Part shown: in pieces, positions 1-6,310 of the stretch
Layout of the letters: each line of letters starts with the position of its first letter
Numbering within the stretch: the stretch's first letter is position 1
Source: Thermoprotei archaeon
GTDB taxonomy: Archaea > Thermoproteota > Thermoprotei > Thermofilales > B20-G17
Direction of reading: 5' to 3'
DNA length: 7,480 nt
Assembly (NCBI GenBank): GCA_003650785.1
Contig: QMRW01000063.1
Span: 1 to 7,480 of the forward strand
Notes under the pieces: generated by a model
The model's database searches: none
What the model saw: the letters and a program-made list of their open reading frames with translations, nothing else
What the model was told of the DNA's origin: nothing
Position numbers and translations under genes: made by a program

Positions 1-618
1 CTTACCAGCTATCCGTACAGCGTAGAGTAGTCTCTCCAGTACTGACTTGGTATGTGATCTTAGATTGAACTCCTCGGTATAGGTCAGGTTCACATTAAGT
101 TCTCTTATTATTCCTGCTAATTCATCCAATACTGGATCTCTAATCTCATGCGTTACTCTATTAGGTTGTTTACAATATAGTTTTATGTAGTTCCATATAC
201 CGTAGTCCTTAGAATTTAGAATAAAGTTGAGTTTCCAGTAGGTACTAGTACACTTTCTGATGCTATACCGTTCCAACAAGATCTTAAGTTCCTCATCTAT
301 GCCAGTCTCTCTATTTAGTACTATCCAATTACCTCTTTTCTCTAATCGTACTAAACCGTAATCTACTAGTAGCACGAGACCGTATGACCACTCGTTCACT
401 CCAAGCCTATAGACAGGTTCCTCCTCATGAACCCAACATCGACGTATACCTATGAGTGTATCTGTCATGAGATTCAGTTCATTCATATTAAAGTTTGATT
501 TTATTAGACTGAGAAGTTGGGCATTATCCAGTAGAGGGGCATATGCTACTATCCTCAATTTTCCGACTACAAATCCCTGGCTCTCTACATCACATCTCCA
601 GGATAAACCCCTAATCAC
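1..618 (-). CDS. Unrecognised protein, last visible gene of the pilin/membrane-protein operon (3' end outside window)
   Basis: An open frame of 206 codons runs without a stop from a GTG at 618 to the left edge, so the C-terminus is missing. The start is chosen because GTG at 618 is preceded by GGGAGGT (627-633) at normal spacing, and because it overlaps the stop of the upstream gene as GTGATTAG, a common arrangement for translational coupling. The visible product begins MIRGLSWRCDVESQGFVVGK and has no signal peptide and no convincing membrane helix, so it is probably cytoplasmic. It is rich in Trp, Tyr and Leu, with alternating beta-like (residues about 15-30, 70-105) and helical (about 107-120, 160-206) stretches, and has Cys at 9, 61, 123 and 149. 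No P-loop or other catalytic motif is visible. I do not recognise the family. Coupling to the large membrane protein suggests it works with that protein's cytoplasmic part. That it is a real gene is fairly sure; its function is unknown. Confidence 0.72.
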   Translation of the reverse strand, partial: MIRGLSWRCDVESQGFVVGKLRIVAYAPLLDNAQLLSLIKSNFNMNELNLMTDTLIGIRRCWVHEEEPVYRLGVNEWSYGLVLLVDYGLVRLEKRGNWIVLNRETGIDEELKILLERYSIRKCTSTYWKLNFILNSKDYGIWNYIKLYCKQPNRVTHEIRDPVLDELAGIIRELNVNLTYTEEFNLRSHTKSVLERLLYAVRIAGK

Positions 619-3600
619 TTAGTACTACCTCCCTTAACATTATTCTTAATTCTGGAATCATCATTATGGTGTCTAATGGTATGTGCCCTCTGTGCACATT
701 ATCATAATTCAGTATGACGTGCCATAGCCACTCTAGATCCCCCTCCTTTAACTCTCTCGTACGTAATCTGAGCTCTTCCATAAGCCTACTATCTAAAACC
801 TTACTTAGTTCAAGTTGAGTCATCACTTTAGCAGCTAGTCTCTCATCAAACGTAGAGATGAGATACGCTAGAAGCCATCCTCTTTGGTTTAACTCCTCCA
901 AAATTTCCCTATTTTCACTTAGAATAGCTGTTTTCACAAGGTCGCTACTGTATTTCTCAGTAACTCTACCCTCAAAGAGGATAAGTGATCTTGGAATAGA
1001 GAGTTCGATCCTTCTGAATACCTCATCTACTGTTGGACCAAAAATGAAGGGAGGTAGAGGTATTACTACGTATTCTTCTATTTTACTAGCTATATTTCTG
1101 GCCTCATTTATCACTGGTATTATTGCTCTCCTTACTTCAGATTCTGCAGAGCTCATCTCTACAGCCAGAGACTTGGCACATCTTCTAAGCTCACTTGCTA
1201 CTGCTACTAAATCGTAGGCACTTGGTATTCTCACATCTAAAAGTCTCATTCCTGTCGGAAGGTATCTAGTGAGACTCTGATCTATTGATAATATATCATT
1301 TATGAGGAGTTTAAGTTTATCCATAGTATCGAGGAGATCCTCTACTCTAAAGTCTTTGTAAAATAGTACGCATTCTTCTATAGTATCTTTAGGAGGTTCT
1401 ATGCCTATCTTCCTGAGAGTCTCTAGCTCTGTAGTAGTGGCTATGTTCTCAGCTATTCTCTTCCTAATAGTGACTATATCCTCTACTAGTCCTCTAGTCT
1501 TCTCTGGGTGTCTTAACGAGACTACAACTTTACCGCATATCTCAGCGCCTGCTCTCGGATCCAACAATCCGAGTCTTACATATTCTCTTATTCTCTCTAC
1601 GAATTCTATGGTCTCCTCTATGCTCTTCATCTTTGTATGTGCATCTGGTATGGGAGCTAGCATACACCTTAACTTTTCTAGTGTGATTAACGTGTAGAGT
1701 TTCTTTGTCAGGTTTTCAAAATCTTCTTTGCTCATACTAGAGGGCAGAGTTTTGGGATCTATCTTTATGTTCTTGAGAATATCCTCAGTATCCGCCATTG
1801 TAAGACGATAGATCACAGGGTATAATACTCTACCTATAAATTCTAGCTCTTTCAATTGTGGTTGTACTAGGTATTTTTGAAGTAATCTTGCTACCTCTAA
1901 TGGACTTCTTATTCCCTCGGCTCTGCATATACTTACTACCCTATCCATTGATCTACTCAAGACATCGATGTAGCCTAGATCTCTGATTACTTTGTGAAAT
2001 TCTCCTATATCTGAAGGTTTAACTCCCTTGTAGAGATCCAGTATTGTCCCAACATACCTCGTTATTGCATCGAGGGTAGTATCGTACTTACTAGTGATCT
2101 TAGATAAAGTGTAGAAATCCCTCACTCCTTCAAGCTCGGTCTTAAGTTCGGGTCTGTGCTTTACTAACTCCCTCTTAATTCTAAGAAGCATTTGAGTCTC
2201 AAGGGTTTTTATGTACTTGGGTAGTTCCTTCTCAAGGTACTTCACTAACTCTATCTCTATTAAGGATCCTTTTAATATCTTTAATATCTCCTCTAGATCT
2301 AGCTCTTTAAACCTTCTCCTGATGATCTGTCTTATAAATAATGGGTGAAGCATCTCCTTCACTTTCCTATCTATATCTAGTGGAGTAGTTTTTGTAGTAG
2401 TGTATATTTTATCGAGAATATAGTAACTTTTTGAATGCCCTCCTTTCGAATACTTCAGCATTAAAGTATCTCTCACTACCTTTATCAGACCGGGTATAGT
2501 ACTCTCTCTCAGGATAGAGGTTGTGTATTTTAGTACATGTCCTGTAGCTGCTAATTCCTTCGCTATATTCCTTCTTAACTTGATCCTTCTTATATTTCTT
2601 AGACTCTCCTCCAGAACTGTTGCCCATGCTTCAATTCTTCTTAAACCCGGCTCTGTCGTTGACTTCCATGACTTTAAAGCCATTTTACTCGCTCTGAATT
2701 TCGGTTCAAACTTAGCTATAATCTTAAAACCTAATATTTTAGAGAAGATACCATATACCTTCGACCTATATACAGCTCTACCTATTCCTACTATGAGAGC
2801 TGTAGTGGATATTGCATATGCTTTTAATATTCTATCCCATACTATTCCTACTATCCATCCTGATATCGATATTCCTCCAAATATTCCTGATAGTATATCC
2901 GATGCCATCAGCAAGAGTACAAAGTTTCTTAGAATAGACTCGGCTATAGCACTAGCAGTACTCAATTCATTAAACAATCCAACATTTTCAGAGTTCCAAA
3001 TATCCCTACTAACTCTAGAGTATGGATTGTAGAACATCCATGGTTGAAAAATCCAAGCTCTACTAGAAGGCATCTTAATCCTAATAGAGGCAAACCACTT
3101 AGAGTCAACAGTACTATTCCGTATTTGAGTACAACTTATAACTACCTTGTATATAGGTGGTCTATAGTCGACATAATCCCTAAACTCACCCTCACCTATA
3201 GGTGGCCTTATGTAGACCCTAGGATCTGGGTACTGAGGATAGTATTTCCAAAGCTCTTTCAGGACTCTCTCATCAAGCCAGTACTGCCTATTATACCAGT
3301 TCTTATAGTTAAAATACAGCTTATATAACAGTTCAGTACTAATCCAACTAACATTATAGTACTTACTTAGCTCTTTAATACTAACCCTAGTGATGTCATA
3401 CTTTACAGTGAAATTTATCGGATTATCCGACCACTCACCATTGATGTAGTATCCTAAAACTTCAACCTCAGGCCTAGCCCCTACAAAGAACACTGTTCTA
3501 GAGCTATTAATGTAAAAATACAGGTTATAAATCAGTGAATTATTCGTTTTTATTGAGATTATACTAGCTCTTCCACTCCCACTTACAATACTACTCCAGC

Positions 3601-4636
3601 CATAAATACCAGTGGAATTAGAAATGAAAACACCAGGTAGGTTAAGCTTTAGTTTATCATAGTAACCCTCATAGTACAGTATTCCATCTGATATTGTAGT
3701 CCTTCGAGTATGGTGATCTCTAATAGGAGCATCTATTTCTCTGGTAATACTTATACTTATGTTCTGTTTGAATGATAGCCAATATGCGCAGGTCGATAAT
3801 ACTCTATACTCTCCTAGGGGTATGAGCACGAGTTTCCTGGCATACCTGTTACTTTGATAGGTGTAAAGTTTGTTATCTGTTAAGCTCTTCAGTACAACCA
3901 TTACGAAGGGTACTTCTTTCTCTCTATAATTCCTAGTCTCAGTATATACCACCCCGTAATTTTCTGGTGGTTTTTGTTCTATCTCTATTCCTCCTACTTC
4001 TCTTGGTAGTTTTGATAGGTTTATTGATGCTGGTAGGGCATAGGTTAATACTAGTCCCCAAGCTATTAGTAGAATTCCTAATCTCCTAATCCTAGGTACT
4101 GGTAGTAGACATGATCCAAACGCCAATACCTCGATTCCTAATCTACTACATATCTTCAACAGCTCTAGAATAACTACTGATAATAATAGTATCCAGCTAT
4201 AACAGTACATTAGACTTTTTAACATACCAGTACCAAAACCAGTACTAACTCTAGCCATTACAAAAGCACTACTAACACCACTAATAGGAGATCCACTACT
4301 AGTAGAAACACCAACAATCATAGCTAATAACTCAGCATAGGTTAAAGATAGCATTAATCCTGCTAGAAATCTCATCCTATCCTGAACAATATTAACTAAA
4401 CATTGAACTCTATCAATAGCAGTTCTAGAATCTAAAACATAGACAGGAACATTAGTAAGACTGGCAATGGATCCAGCATTAAGAACTACTACGGAGATTG
4501 ATAAAGCAAGTAAGGAGATACCTATGGACCCTAGATAGCCTAGTGCCTCATTACGTCTACCAGTATACCAACAATAGGCATAATATGTTAAAAGAAAAGA
4601 ACAAGAAAGAGCGCAACAGCAGATCATATGAAGCAT
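611..4636 (-). CDS. Giant polytopic membrane protein (1341 aa) with external domain and long cytoplasmic helical tail; possible CedA/VirB6-like channel
   Basis: The start is taken as ATG 4636, not the upstream GTG 4645. A GGGAGGTG site (4643-4650) ends 6 nt before this ATG and overlaps the GTG, and the ATG forms TAATG with the stop of the preceding gene. The order of parts is as follows. About five hydrophobic helices lie at residues roughly 3-23, 31-57, 90-112, 141-162 and 184-204. A hydrophilic, Tyr/Trp-rich region (about 205-555) carries eight N-X-S/T sequons. A second hydrophobic block with probably two helices spans about 568-617. A charged, Lys/Arg/Glu/Leu-rich, almost wholly helical region then runs from about 620 to 1341, with likely coiled coils. 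The sequons and the basic residues after the last helix put the middle domain outside and the tail in the cytoplasm. Position after a two-helix pilin-like gene suggests a VirB6/CedA-type inner-membrane component of a DNA-transfer machine, but the length is several times that expected for such proteins and no diagnostic motif is seen. A membrane scaffold of another kind remains possible. No Walker motif was found, so energy would come from a separate ATPase. Confidence 0.9.
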   Translation of the reverse strand: MLHMICCCALSCSFLLTYYAYCWYTGRRNEALGYLGSIGISLLALSISVVVLNAGSIASLTNVPVYVLDSRTAIDRVQCLVNIVQDRMRFLAGLMLSLTYAELLAMIVGVSTSSGSPISGVSSAFVMARVSTGFGTGMLKSLMYCYSWILLLSVVILELLKICSRLGIEVLAFGSCLLPVPRIRRLGILLIAWGLVLTYALPASINLSKLPREVGGIEIEQKPPENYGVVYTETRNYREKEVPFVMVVLKSLTDNKLYTYQSNRYARKLVLIPLGEYRVLSTCAYWLSFKQNISISITREIDAPIRDHHTRRTTISDGILYYEGYYDKLKLNLPGVFISNSTGIYGWSSIVSGSGRASIISIKTNNSLIYNLYFYINSSRTVFFVGARPEVEVLGYYINGEWSDNPINFTVKYDITRVSIKELSKYYNVSWISTELLYKLYFNYKNWYNRQYWLDERVLKELWKYYPQYPDPRVYIRPPIGEGEFRDYVDYRPPIYKVVISCTQIRNSTVDSKWFASIRIKMPSSRAWIFQPWMFYNPYSRVSRDIWNSENVGLFNELSTASAIAESILRNFVLLLMASDILSGIFGGISISGWIVGIVWDRILKAYAISTTALIVGIGRAVYRSKVYGIFSKILGFKIIAKFEPKFRASKMALKSWKSTTEPGLRRIEAWATVLEESLRNIRRIKLRRNIAKELAATGHVLKYTTSILRESTIPGLIKVVRDTLMLKYSKGGHSKSYYILDKIYTTTKTTPLDIDRKVKEMLHPLFIRQIIRRRFKELDLEEILKILKGSLIEIELVKYLEKELPKYIKTLETQMLLRIKRELVKHRPELKTELEGVRDFYTLSKITSKYDTTLDAITRYVGTILDLYKGVKPSDIGEFHKVIRDLGYIDVLSRSMDRVVSICRAEGIRSPLEVARLLQKYLVQPQLKELEFIGRVLYPVIYRLTMADTEDILKNIKIDPKTLPSSMSKEDFENLTKKLYTLITLEKLRCMLAPIPDAHTKMKSIEETIEFVERIREYVRLGLLDPRAGAEICGKVVVSLRHPEKTRGLVEDIVTIRKRIAENIATTTELETLRKIGIEPPKDTIEECVLFYKDFRVEDLLDTMDKLKLLINDILSIDQSLTRYLPTGMRLLDVRIPSAYDLVAVASELRRCAKSLAVEMSSAESEVRRAIIPVINEARNIASKIEEYVVIPLPPFIFGPTVDEVFRRIELSIPRSLILFEGRVTEKYSSDLVKTAILSENREILEELNQRGWLLAYLISTFDERLAAKVMTQLELSKVLDSRLMEELRLRTRELKEGDLEWLWHVILNYDNVHRGHIPLDTIMMIPELRIMLREVVLSD
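627..633 (-). promoter_or_regulatory. Shine-Dalgarno site for the partial gene ending at the left edge
   Basis: GGGAGGT on the minus strand lies 8 nt before the GTG at 618 and inside the end of the preceding long gene. It fixes the GTG as the start and explains how a gene overlapping its neighbour by 8 nt can be translated. Confidence 0.7.
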
Positions 4637-4869
4637 TAAATGCACCTCCCAGTAGATAGAGATCTCGTACTACCTAACGTTTGTTTCAATTTCATTAGAA
4701 TTATAGTGAGGGCTGGTATACTCTCAAAGAGTAAATAATCTCCTATTTCAGCTTTAGATTTTGTCTTAGTGATAGCTATCATTTGTGTAGGACTCAGTAA
4801 ATATTTCCCTTCTAATAGATACAATTCATATATGTAAAGGAGAGAAGTATATGGAACTTGAAGACACAT
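4636..4869 (-). CDS. Small uncharacterised protein (77 aa), coupled to the giant membrane protein
   Basis: ATG 4869 is preceded by AGAGGA (4875-4880) at 5-nt spacing. The stop TAA at 4636-4638 overlaps the start of the next gene by one base. These two signals are the main support that this short frame is real. The product has a Tyr/Leu-rich N-terminal stretch (about residues 6-20), a more polar basic middle (about 24-42, containing TKTKSKAE) and a hydrophobic stretch (about 45-60, FESIPALTIILMKL). Neither hydrophobic stretch is long or clean enough for a confident membrane helix; the protein could be a small peripheral or two-pass membrane protein. Sulfolobales Ced systems include small accessory membrane proteins next to CedA (CedA1, CedA2), so an accessory role is a reasonable guess from position only. 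I do not recognise the sequence. Confidence 0.7.
   Translation of the reverse strand: MCLQVPYTSLLYIYELYLLEGKYLLSPTQMIAITKTKSKAEIGDYLLFESIPALTIILMKLKQTLGSTRSLSTGRCI
4643..4650 (-). promoter_or_regulatory. Shine-Dalgarno site deciding the start of the 1341-aa protein
   Basis: GGGAGGTG lies in the last codons of the 77-aa gene and ends 6 nt before ATG 4636. The longer frame beginning at GTG 4645 would start inside this site, which argues for the ATG. The stop and start form TAATG, typical of termination-reinitiation coupling. Confidence 0.75.
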
Positions 4870-4915
4870 AGTATTCCTCTCTATTCTAAGAGATTGTACG
4901 TTAAGTGGTCTCTAT

Positions 4916-5347
4916 TTAGGTTCCTGTAAAGAACGTTTTAATATGTCCAAAACCTCGATTGACTATTTCAGTGACTATACTTCCTAGAGCTTCTGCCTCA
5001 CTAAAACCAAAGGCTTTTGCTACTGGTCCTATATTGTACGCTACTAGAAATACTATCCCTATTACTGCTAGTACTGTTATTGCCCTCCATAAACTGCTCA
5101 TAGCCATAAGCTTACCAAAAGGCCCGCCCCAGATCCAATTACCAAGAGCAGTAGCTATGAATACAATAAAGGCAATAATAGCGGCTCCGAATAGTAGCGC
5201 TAATCCTATCTCTGCATAGGGTCTTATAGGTCCTAATACGGCTTTCAATACCTCCTCAGCCCTGGGCTGTGCTATTACCTTTACTGGAATGTTCACTATA
5301 CTCATCAATAGTAGTAGTAATAGTATGCCTTGTATTACTCTCTTCAT
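4916..5347 (-). CDS. Small secreted two-helix membrane protein, probable VirB2/TrbC/CedA1-type pilin
   Basis: The 143-aa product starts at ATG 5347, with GGTGGAG (5352-5358) just upstream. It opens with a clear signal peptide: MKR, a run of Leu/Ile (about residues 4-18), then a likely cleavage after Val-Ile-Ala (A26). The mature part of about 117 residues has two hydrophobic helices (about 44-68 and 87-107). They are separated by a short Gly/Trp loop holding Lys79 and Arg88 (NWIWGGPFGKLM), and followed by an amphipathic C-terminal helix. A signal peptide plus two helices joined by a short basic loop is the plan of conjugative pilins (VirB2, TrbC) and of the crenarchaeal DNA-import pilins CedA1 and TedC. 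Those pilins assemble with lipid into a tube, with the loop facing the lumen. The gene leads an operon with a very large polytopic protein, as expected for such a system. The alternative is an unrelated small membrane protein. Presence of the gene is secure; the pilin role is inferred from topology and context. Confidence 0.87.
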   Translation of the reverse strand: MKRVIQGILLLLLLMSIVNIPVKVIAQPRAEEVLKAVLGPIRPYAEIGLALLFGAAIIAFIVFIATALGNWIWGGPFGKLMAMSSLWRAITVLAVIGIVFLVAYNIGPVAKAFGFSEAEALGSIVTEIVNRGFGHIKTFFTGT

Positions 5348-5375
5348 ATCGCTCCACCATATTATTTATCACGCT

Positions 5376-5390
5376 CAAATATTTATTTTT
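5376..5390 (-). promoter_or_regulatory. Candidate BRE/TATA promoter of the pilin operon
   Basis: On the minus strand AAAAATAAATATTTG is centred about 35 nt upstream of ATG 5347. Archaeal transcription usually starts some 22-27 nt after the TATA centre, which would give a leader of only about 10 nt. It is the best TATA-like match close to the gene, but the surroundings are so A/T-rich that the call is tentative. Confidence 0.45.
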
Positions 5391-5399
5391 TCTTGAGAA

Positions 5400-5416
5400 G
5401 TCACAAAAACTGTGAC
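5400..5416. repeat. Inverted repeat GTCACA-N5-TGTGAC, candidate operator
   Basis: Six-base perfect arms surround the spacer AAAAC. It lies just upstream of the candidate TATA box of the minus-strand operon, where an archaeal activator or repressor could contact the promoter. One half (GAAGTCACA) recurs at 5515-5523, and TGTGA also occurs at 5474-5478, hinting at a multi-site recognition element. Confidence 0.5.
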
Positions 5417-5520
5417 ATTAAACATTAGTCATAAATTTTCGATTTTCTGAAAATATTTATAGAAATAATTTTATGTGAATATTAATAAAATTTAAAAGTT
5501 GAACTATTGTTCACGAAGTC

Positions 5521-5539
5521 ACATAAGGTTACCTTATGT
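5521..5539. repeat. 19-bp perfect palindrome, candidate regulator binding site
   Basis: ACATAAGGTTACCTTATGT has two 9-base arms that are exact reverse complements around one central T. It lies between the two divergent promoters, about 70 bp before the plus-strand TATA box and about 130 bp before the minus-strand one. The size and symmetry fit a dimeric winged-helix or ribbon-helix-helix regulator. It is too short and too near mid-region to be an obvious terminator. Confidence 0.55.
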
Positions 5540-5601
5540 AGAGTTTAGATTTCCGATATTGCTACAGGAAATTAGTAGCCTCCACTATGAATTAATTTAT
5601 A

Positions 5602-5609
5602 TTTATAAA
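5602..5609 (+). promoter_or_regulatory. TATA box of the AIM24-family gene
   Basis: TTTATAAA is a near-ideal archaeal TATA element, about 33 nt before ATG 5639. It predicts a transcription start near 5630 and a very short leader. GGTG at 5630-5633 is a possible SD site, 5 nt before the ATG, though it would lie at the very 5' end of the message. Confidence 0.6.
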
Positions 5610-5638
5610 GAAGAGATACAGTTGATAATGGTGTAGGT

Positions 5639-6307
5639 ATGAAGTATCTAGTGGATCAGAGACCAGCCTATTCTATACTTAAGGTTCAACTAGATACTGG
5701 TGAGACTATTACTAGTGAAGCAGGAGCTATGGTACTATTCAAGGGTGATGTAGAGATAGAGACTCATACTGGTGGTGGACTACTGAGGGGGTTGATGAGG
5801 GGTATACTAGGAACGGAAGCAGTATTTATGAACACCTATAGAGCTAGGGGTAGGGCAGAGATTTGGCTTGCACCAACACTACCTGGGGATATAAGGTACA
5901 TTCCACTACACGGTGATTCCTGGATAGTTCAGGATAGTAGCTATCTAGCTCATCACGGGGATATAGATGTGAGCATAGCGTGGAGGGGACTTAGAGGTGT
6001 TCTAGCGGAAGGTGAGTTATTCTGGTTGAGGCTTAGTGGTCATGGTGGTGTCTGGGTTAATGCCTATGGTGGATTGGAGGAGTTGAGAGTACCAGCTGGT
6101 GAGGTAGTTACAATAGACAACTTCCACTTTGTAGCTATGCCAGAAACCGTAGACTATAGAATCAAGAAGTTCGGTGGTTGGAAGAGCTTCCTCCTAGGTG
6201 GTGAAGGACTAGTATTTGATGTAAGAGGCCCAGCAGTAGTATACCTACAGACTAGAATACTACCACCATTTGCAAGACTACTTAGAAGATTTCTCGGAGA
6301 GAAGTAG
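5639..6307 (+). CDS. AIM24 / TIGR00266 family protein
   Basis: This 222-aa product matches the AIM24 (DUF124, TIGR00266) family in length and in several family-like stretches. They are an N-terminal strand region with EAGAMV (about 27-32), the glycine-rich GGGLLRGLMRGILGTEAVFMN stretch (about 45-65), LAPTLPGDI (77-85), and a second half with GELFWLRLSGHGGVWVNAYG (about 125-144), VPAGE (151-155) and a C-terminal GGEGLVFDVRGPAVVYLQTR (187-206). Known members are double-stranded beta-prism-like proteins found in bacteria, archaea and yeast mitochondria. Their biochemical function is not settled, and I see no catalytic residues that would decide it. There is no signal peptide or membrane helix; a basic C-terminus (RLLRRFLGEK) follows the fold. 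The gene has its own TATA box, is divergent from the pilin operon, and ends 3 nt from the end of cbf5 on the other strand. It is intact, with no sign of transfer. Confidence 0.92.
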   Translation: MKYLVDQRPAYSILKVQLDTGETITSEAGAMVLFKGDVEIETHTGGGLLRGLMRGILGTEAVFMNTYRARGRAEIWLAPTLPGDIRYIPLHGDSWIVQDSSYLAHHGDIDVSIAWRGLRGVLAEGELFWLRLSGHGGVWVNAYGGLEELRVPAGEVVTIDNFHFVAMPETVDYRIKKFGGWKSFLLGGEGLVFDVRGPAVVYLQTRILPPFARLLRRFLGEK

Positions 6308-6310
6308 TAC

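Larger units (their letters stand above)
5348..5638. other. Divergent A/T-rich intergenic control region
   Basis: This stretch of 291 bp between two divergent genes has no open frame with a usable start. It is markedly A/T-rich and holds candidate TATA boxes for both flanking genes, a GTCACA/TGTGAC inverted repeat, a 19-bp perfect palindrome, a direct repeat of GAAGTCACA (5397-5405 and 5515-5523), an imperfect A/T-rich inverted repeat at 5431-5460, and a short GCTAC/GTAGC inverted repeat (5561-5565 with 5575-5579). No tRNA or box C/D RNA signature was seen. Confidence 0.7.

Noticed and set aside
858..1217. Plus-strand open frame of 119 codons
   Set aside because: Lies fully antisense inside the 1341-aa gene, with low-complexity Ser/Leu/Ile composition and no SD site or neighbours on that strand.
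1640..1790. Possible nucleotide-binding motif in the tail of the large protein
   Set aside because: Translation was checked for Walker A/B patterns; none with the needed GxxxxGK[ST] spacing was found.
2409..2627. Minus-strand 72-codon frame inside the large gene
   Set aside because: Overlaps the large gene in another frame; very polar Lys/Ser/Tyr/Glu-rich shadow composition with no initiation signal.
2523..3032. Plus-strand open frame of 169 codons with hydrophobic stretches
   Set aside because: Antisense shadow of the membrane/tail region of the large gene; the hydrophobicity mirrors codons on the other strand.
4959..5219. Plus-strand 86-codon frame
   Set aside because: Antisense shadow of the pilin-like gene, which has its own SD site, signal peptide and helices.
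5435..5454. ATTTTC motifs resembling the ANTTTC UV-response box of Sulfolobus promoters
   Set aside because: Six-base A/T-rich motif, expected by chance here, and about 70 bp from the nearest TATA box of the minus-strand operon instead of next to it.
5431..5460. Imperfect A/T-rich inverted repeat (ATAAAT-TTTC paired with GAAA-AT-ATTTAT)
   Set aside because: Wholly A/T-dominated with a two-base bulge; such pairings arise easily in this composition, so it is not called as a terminator or RNA.
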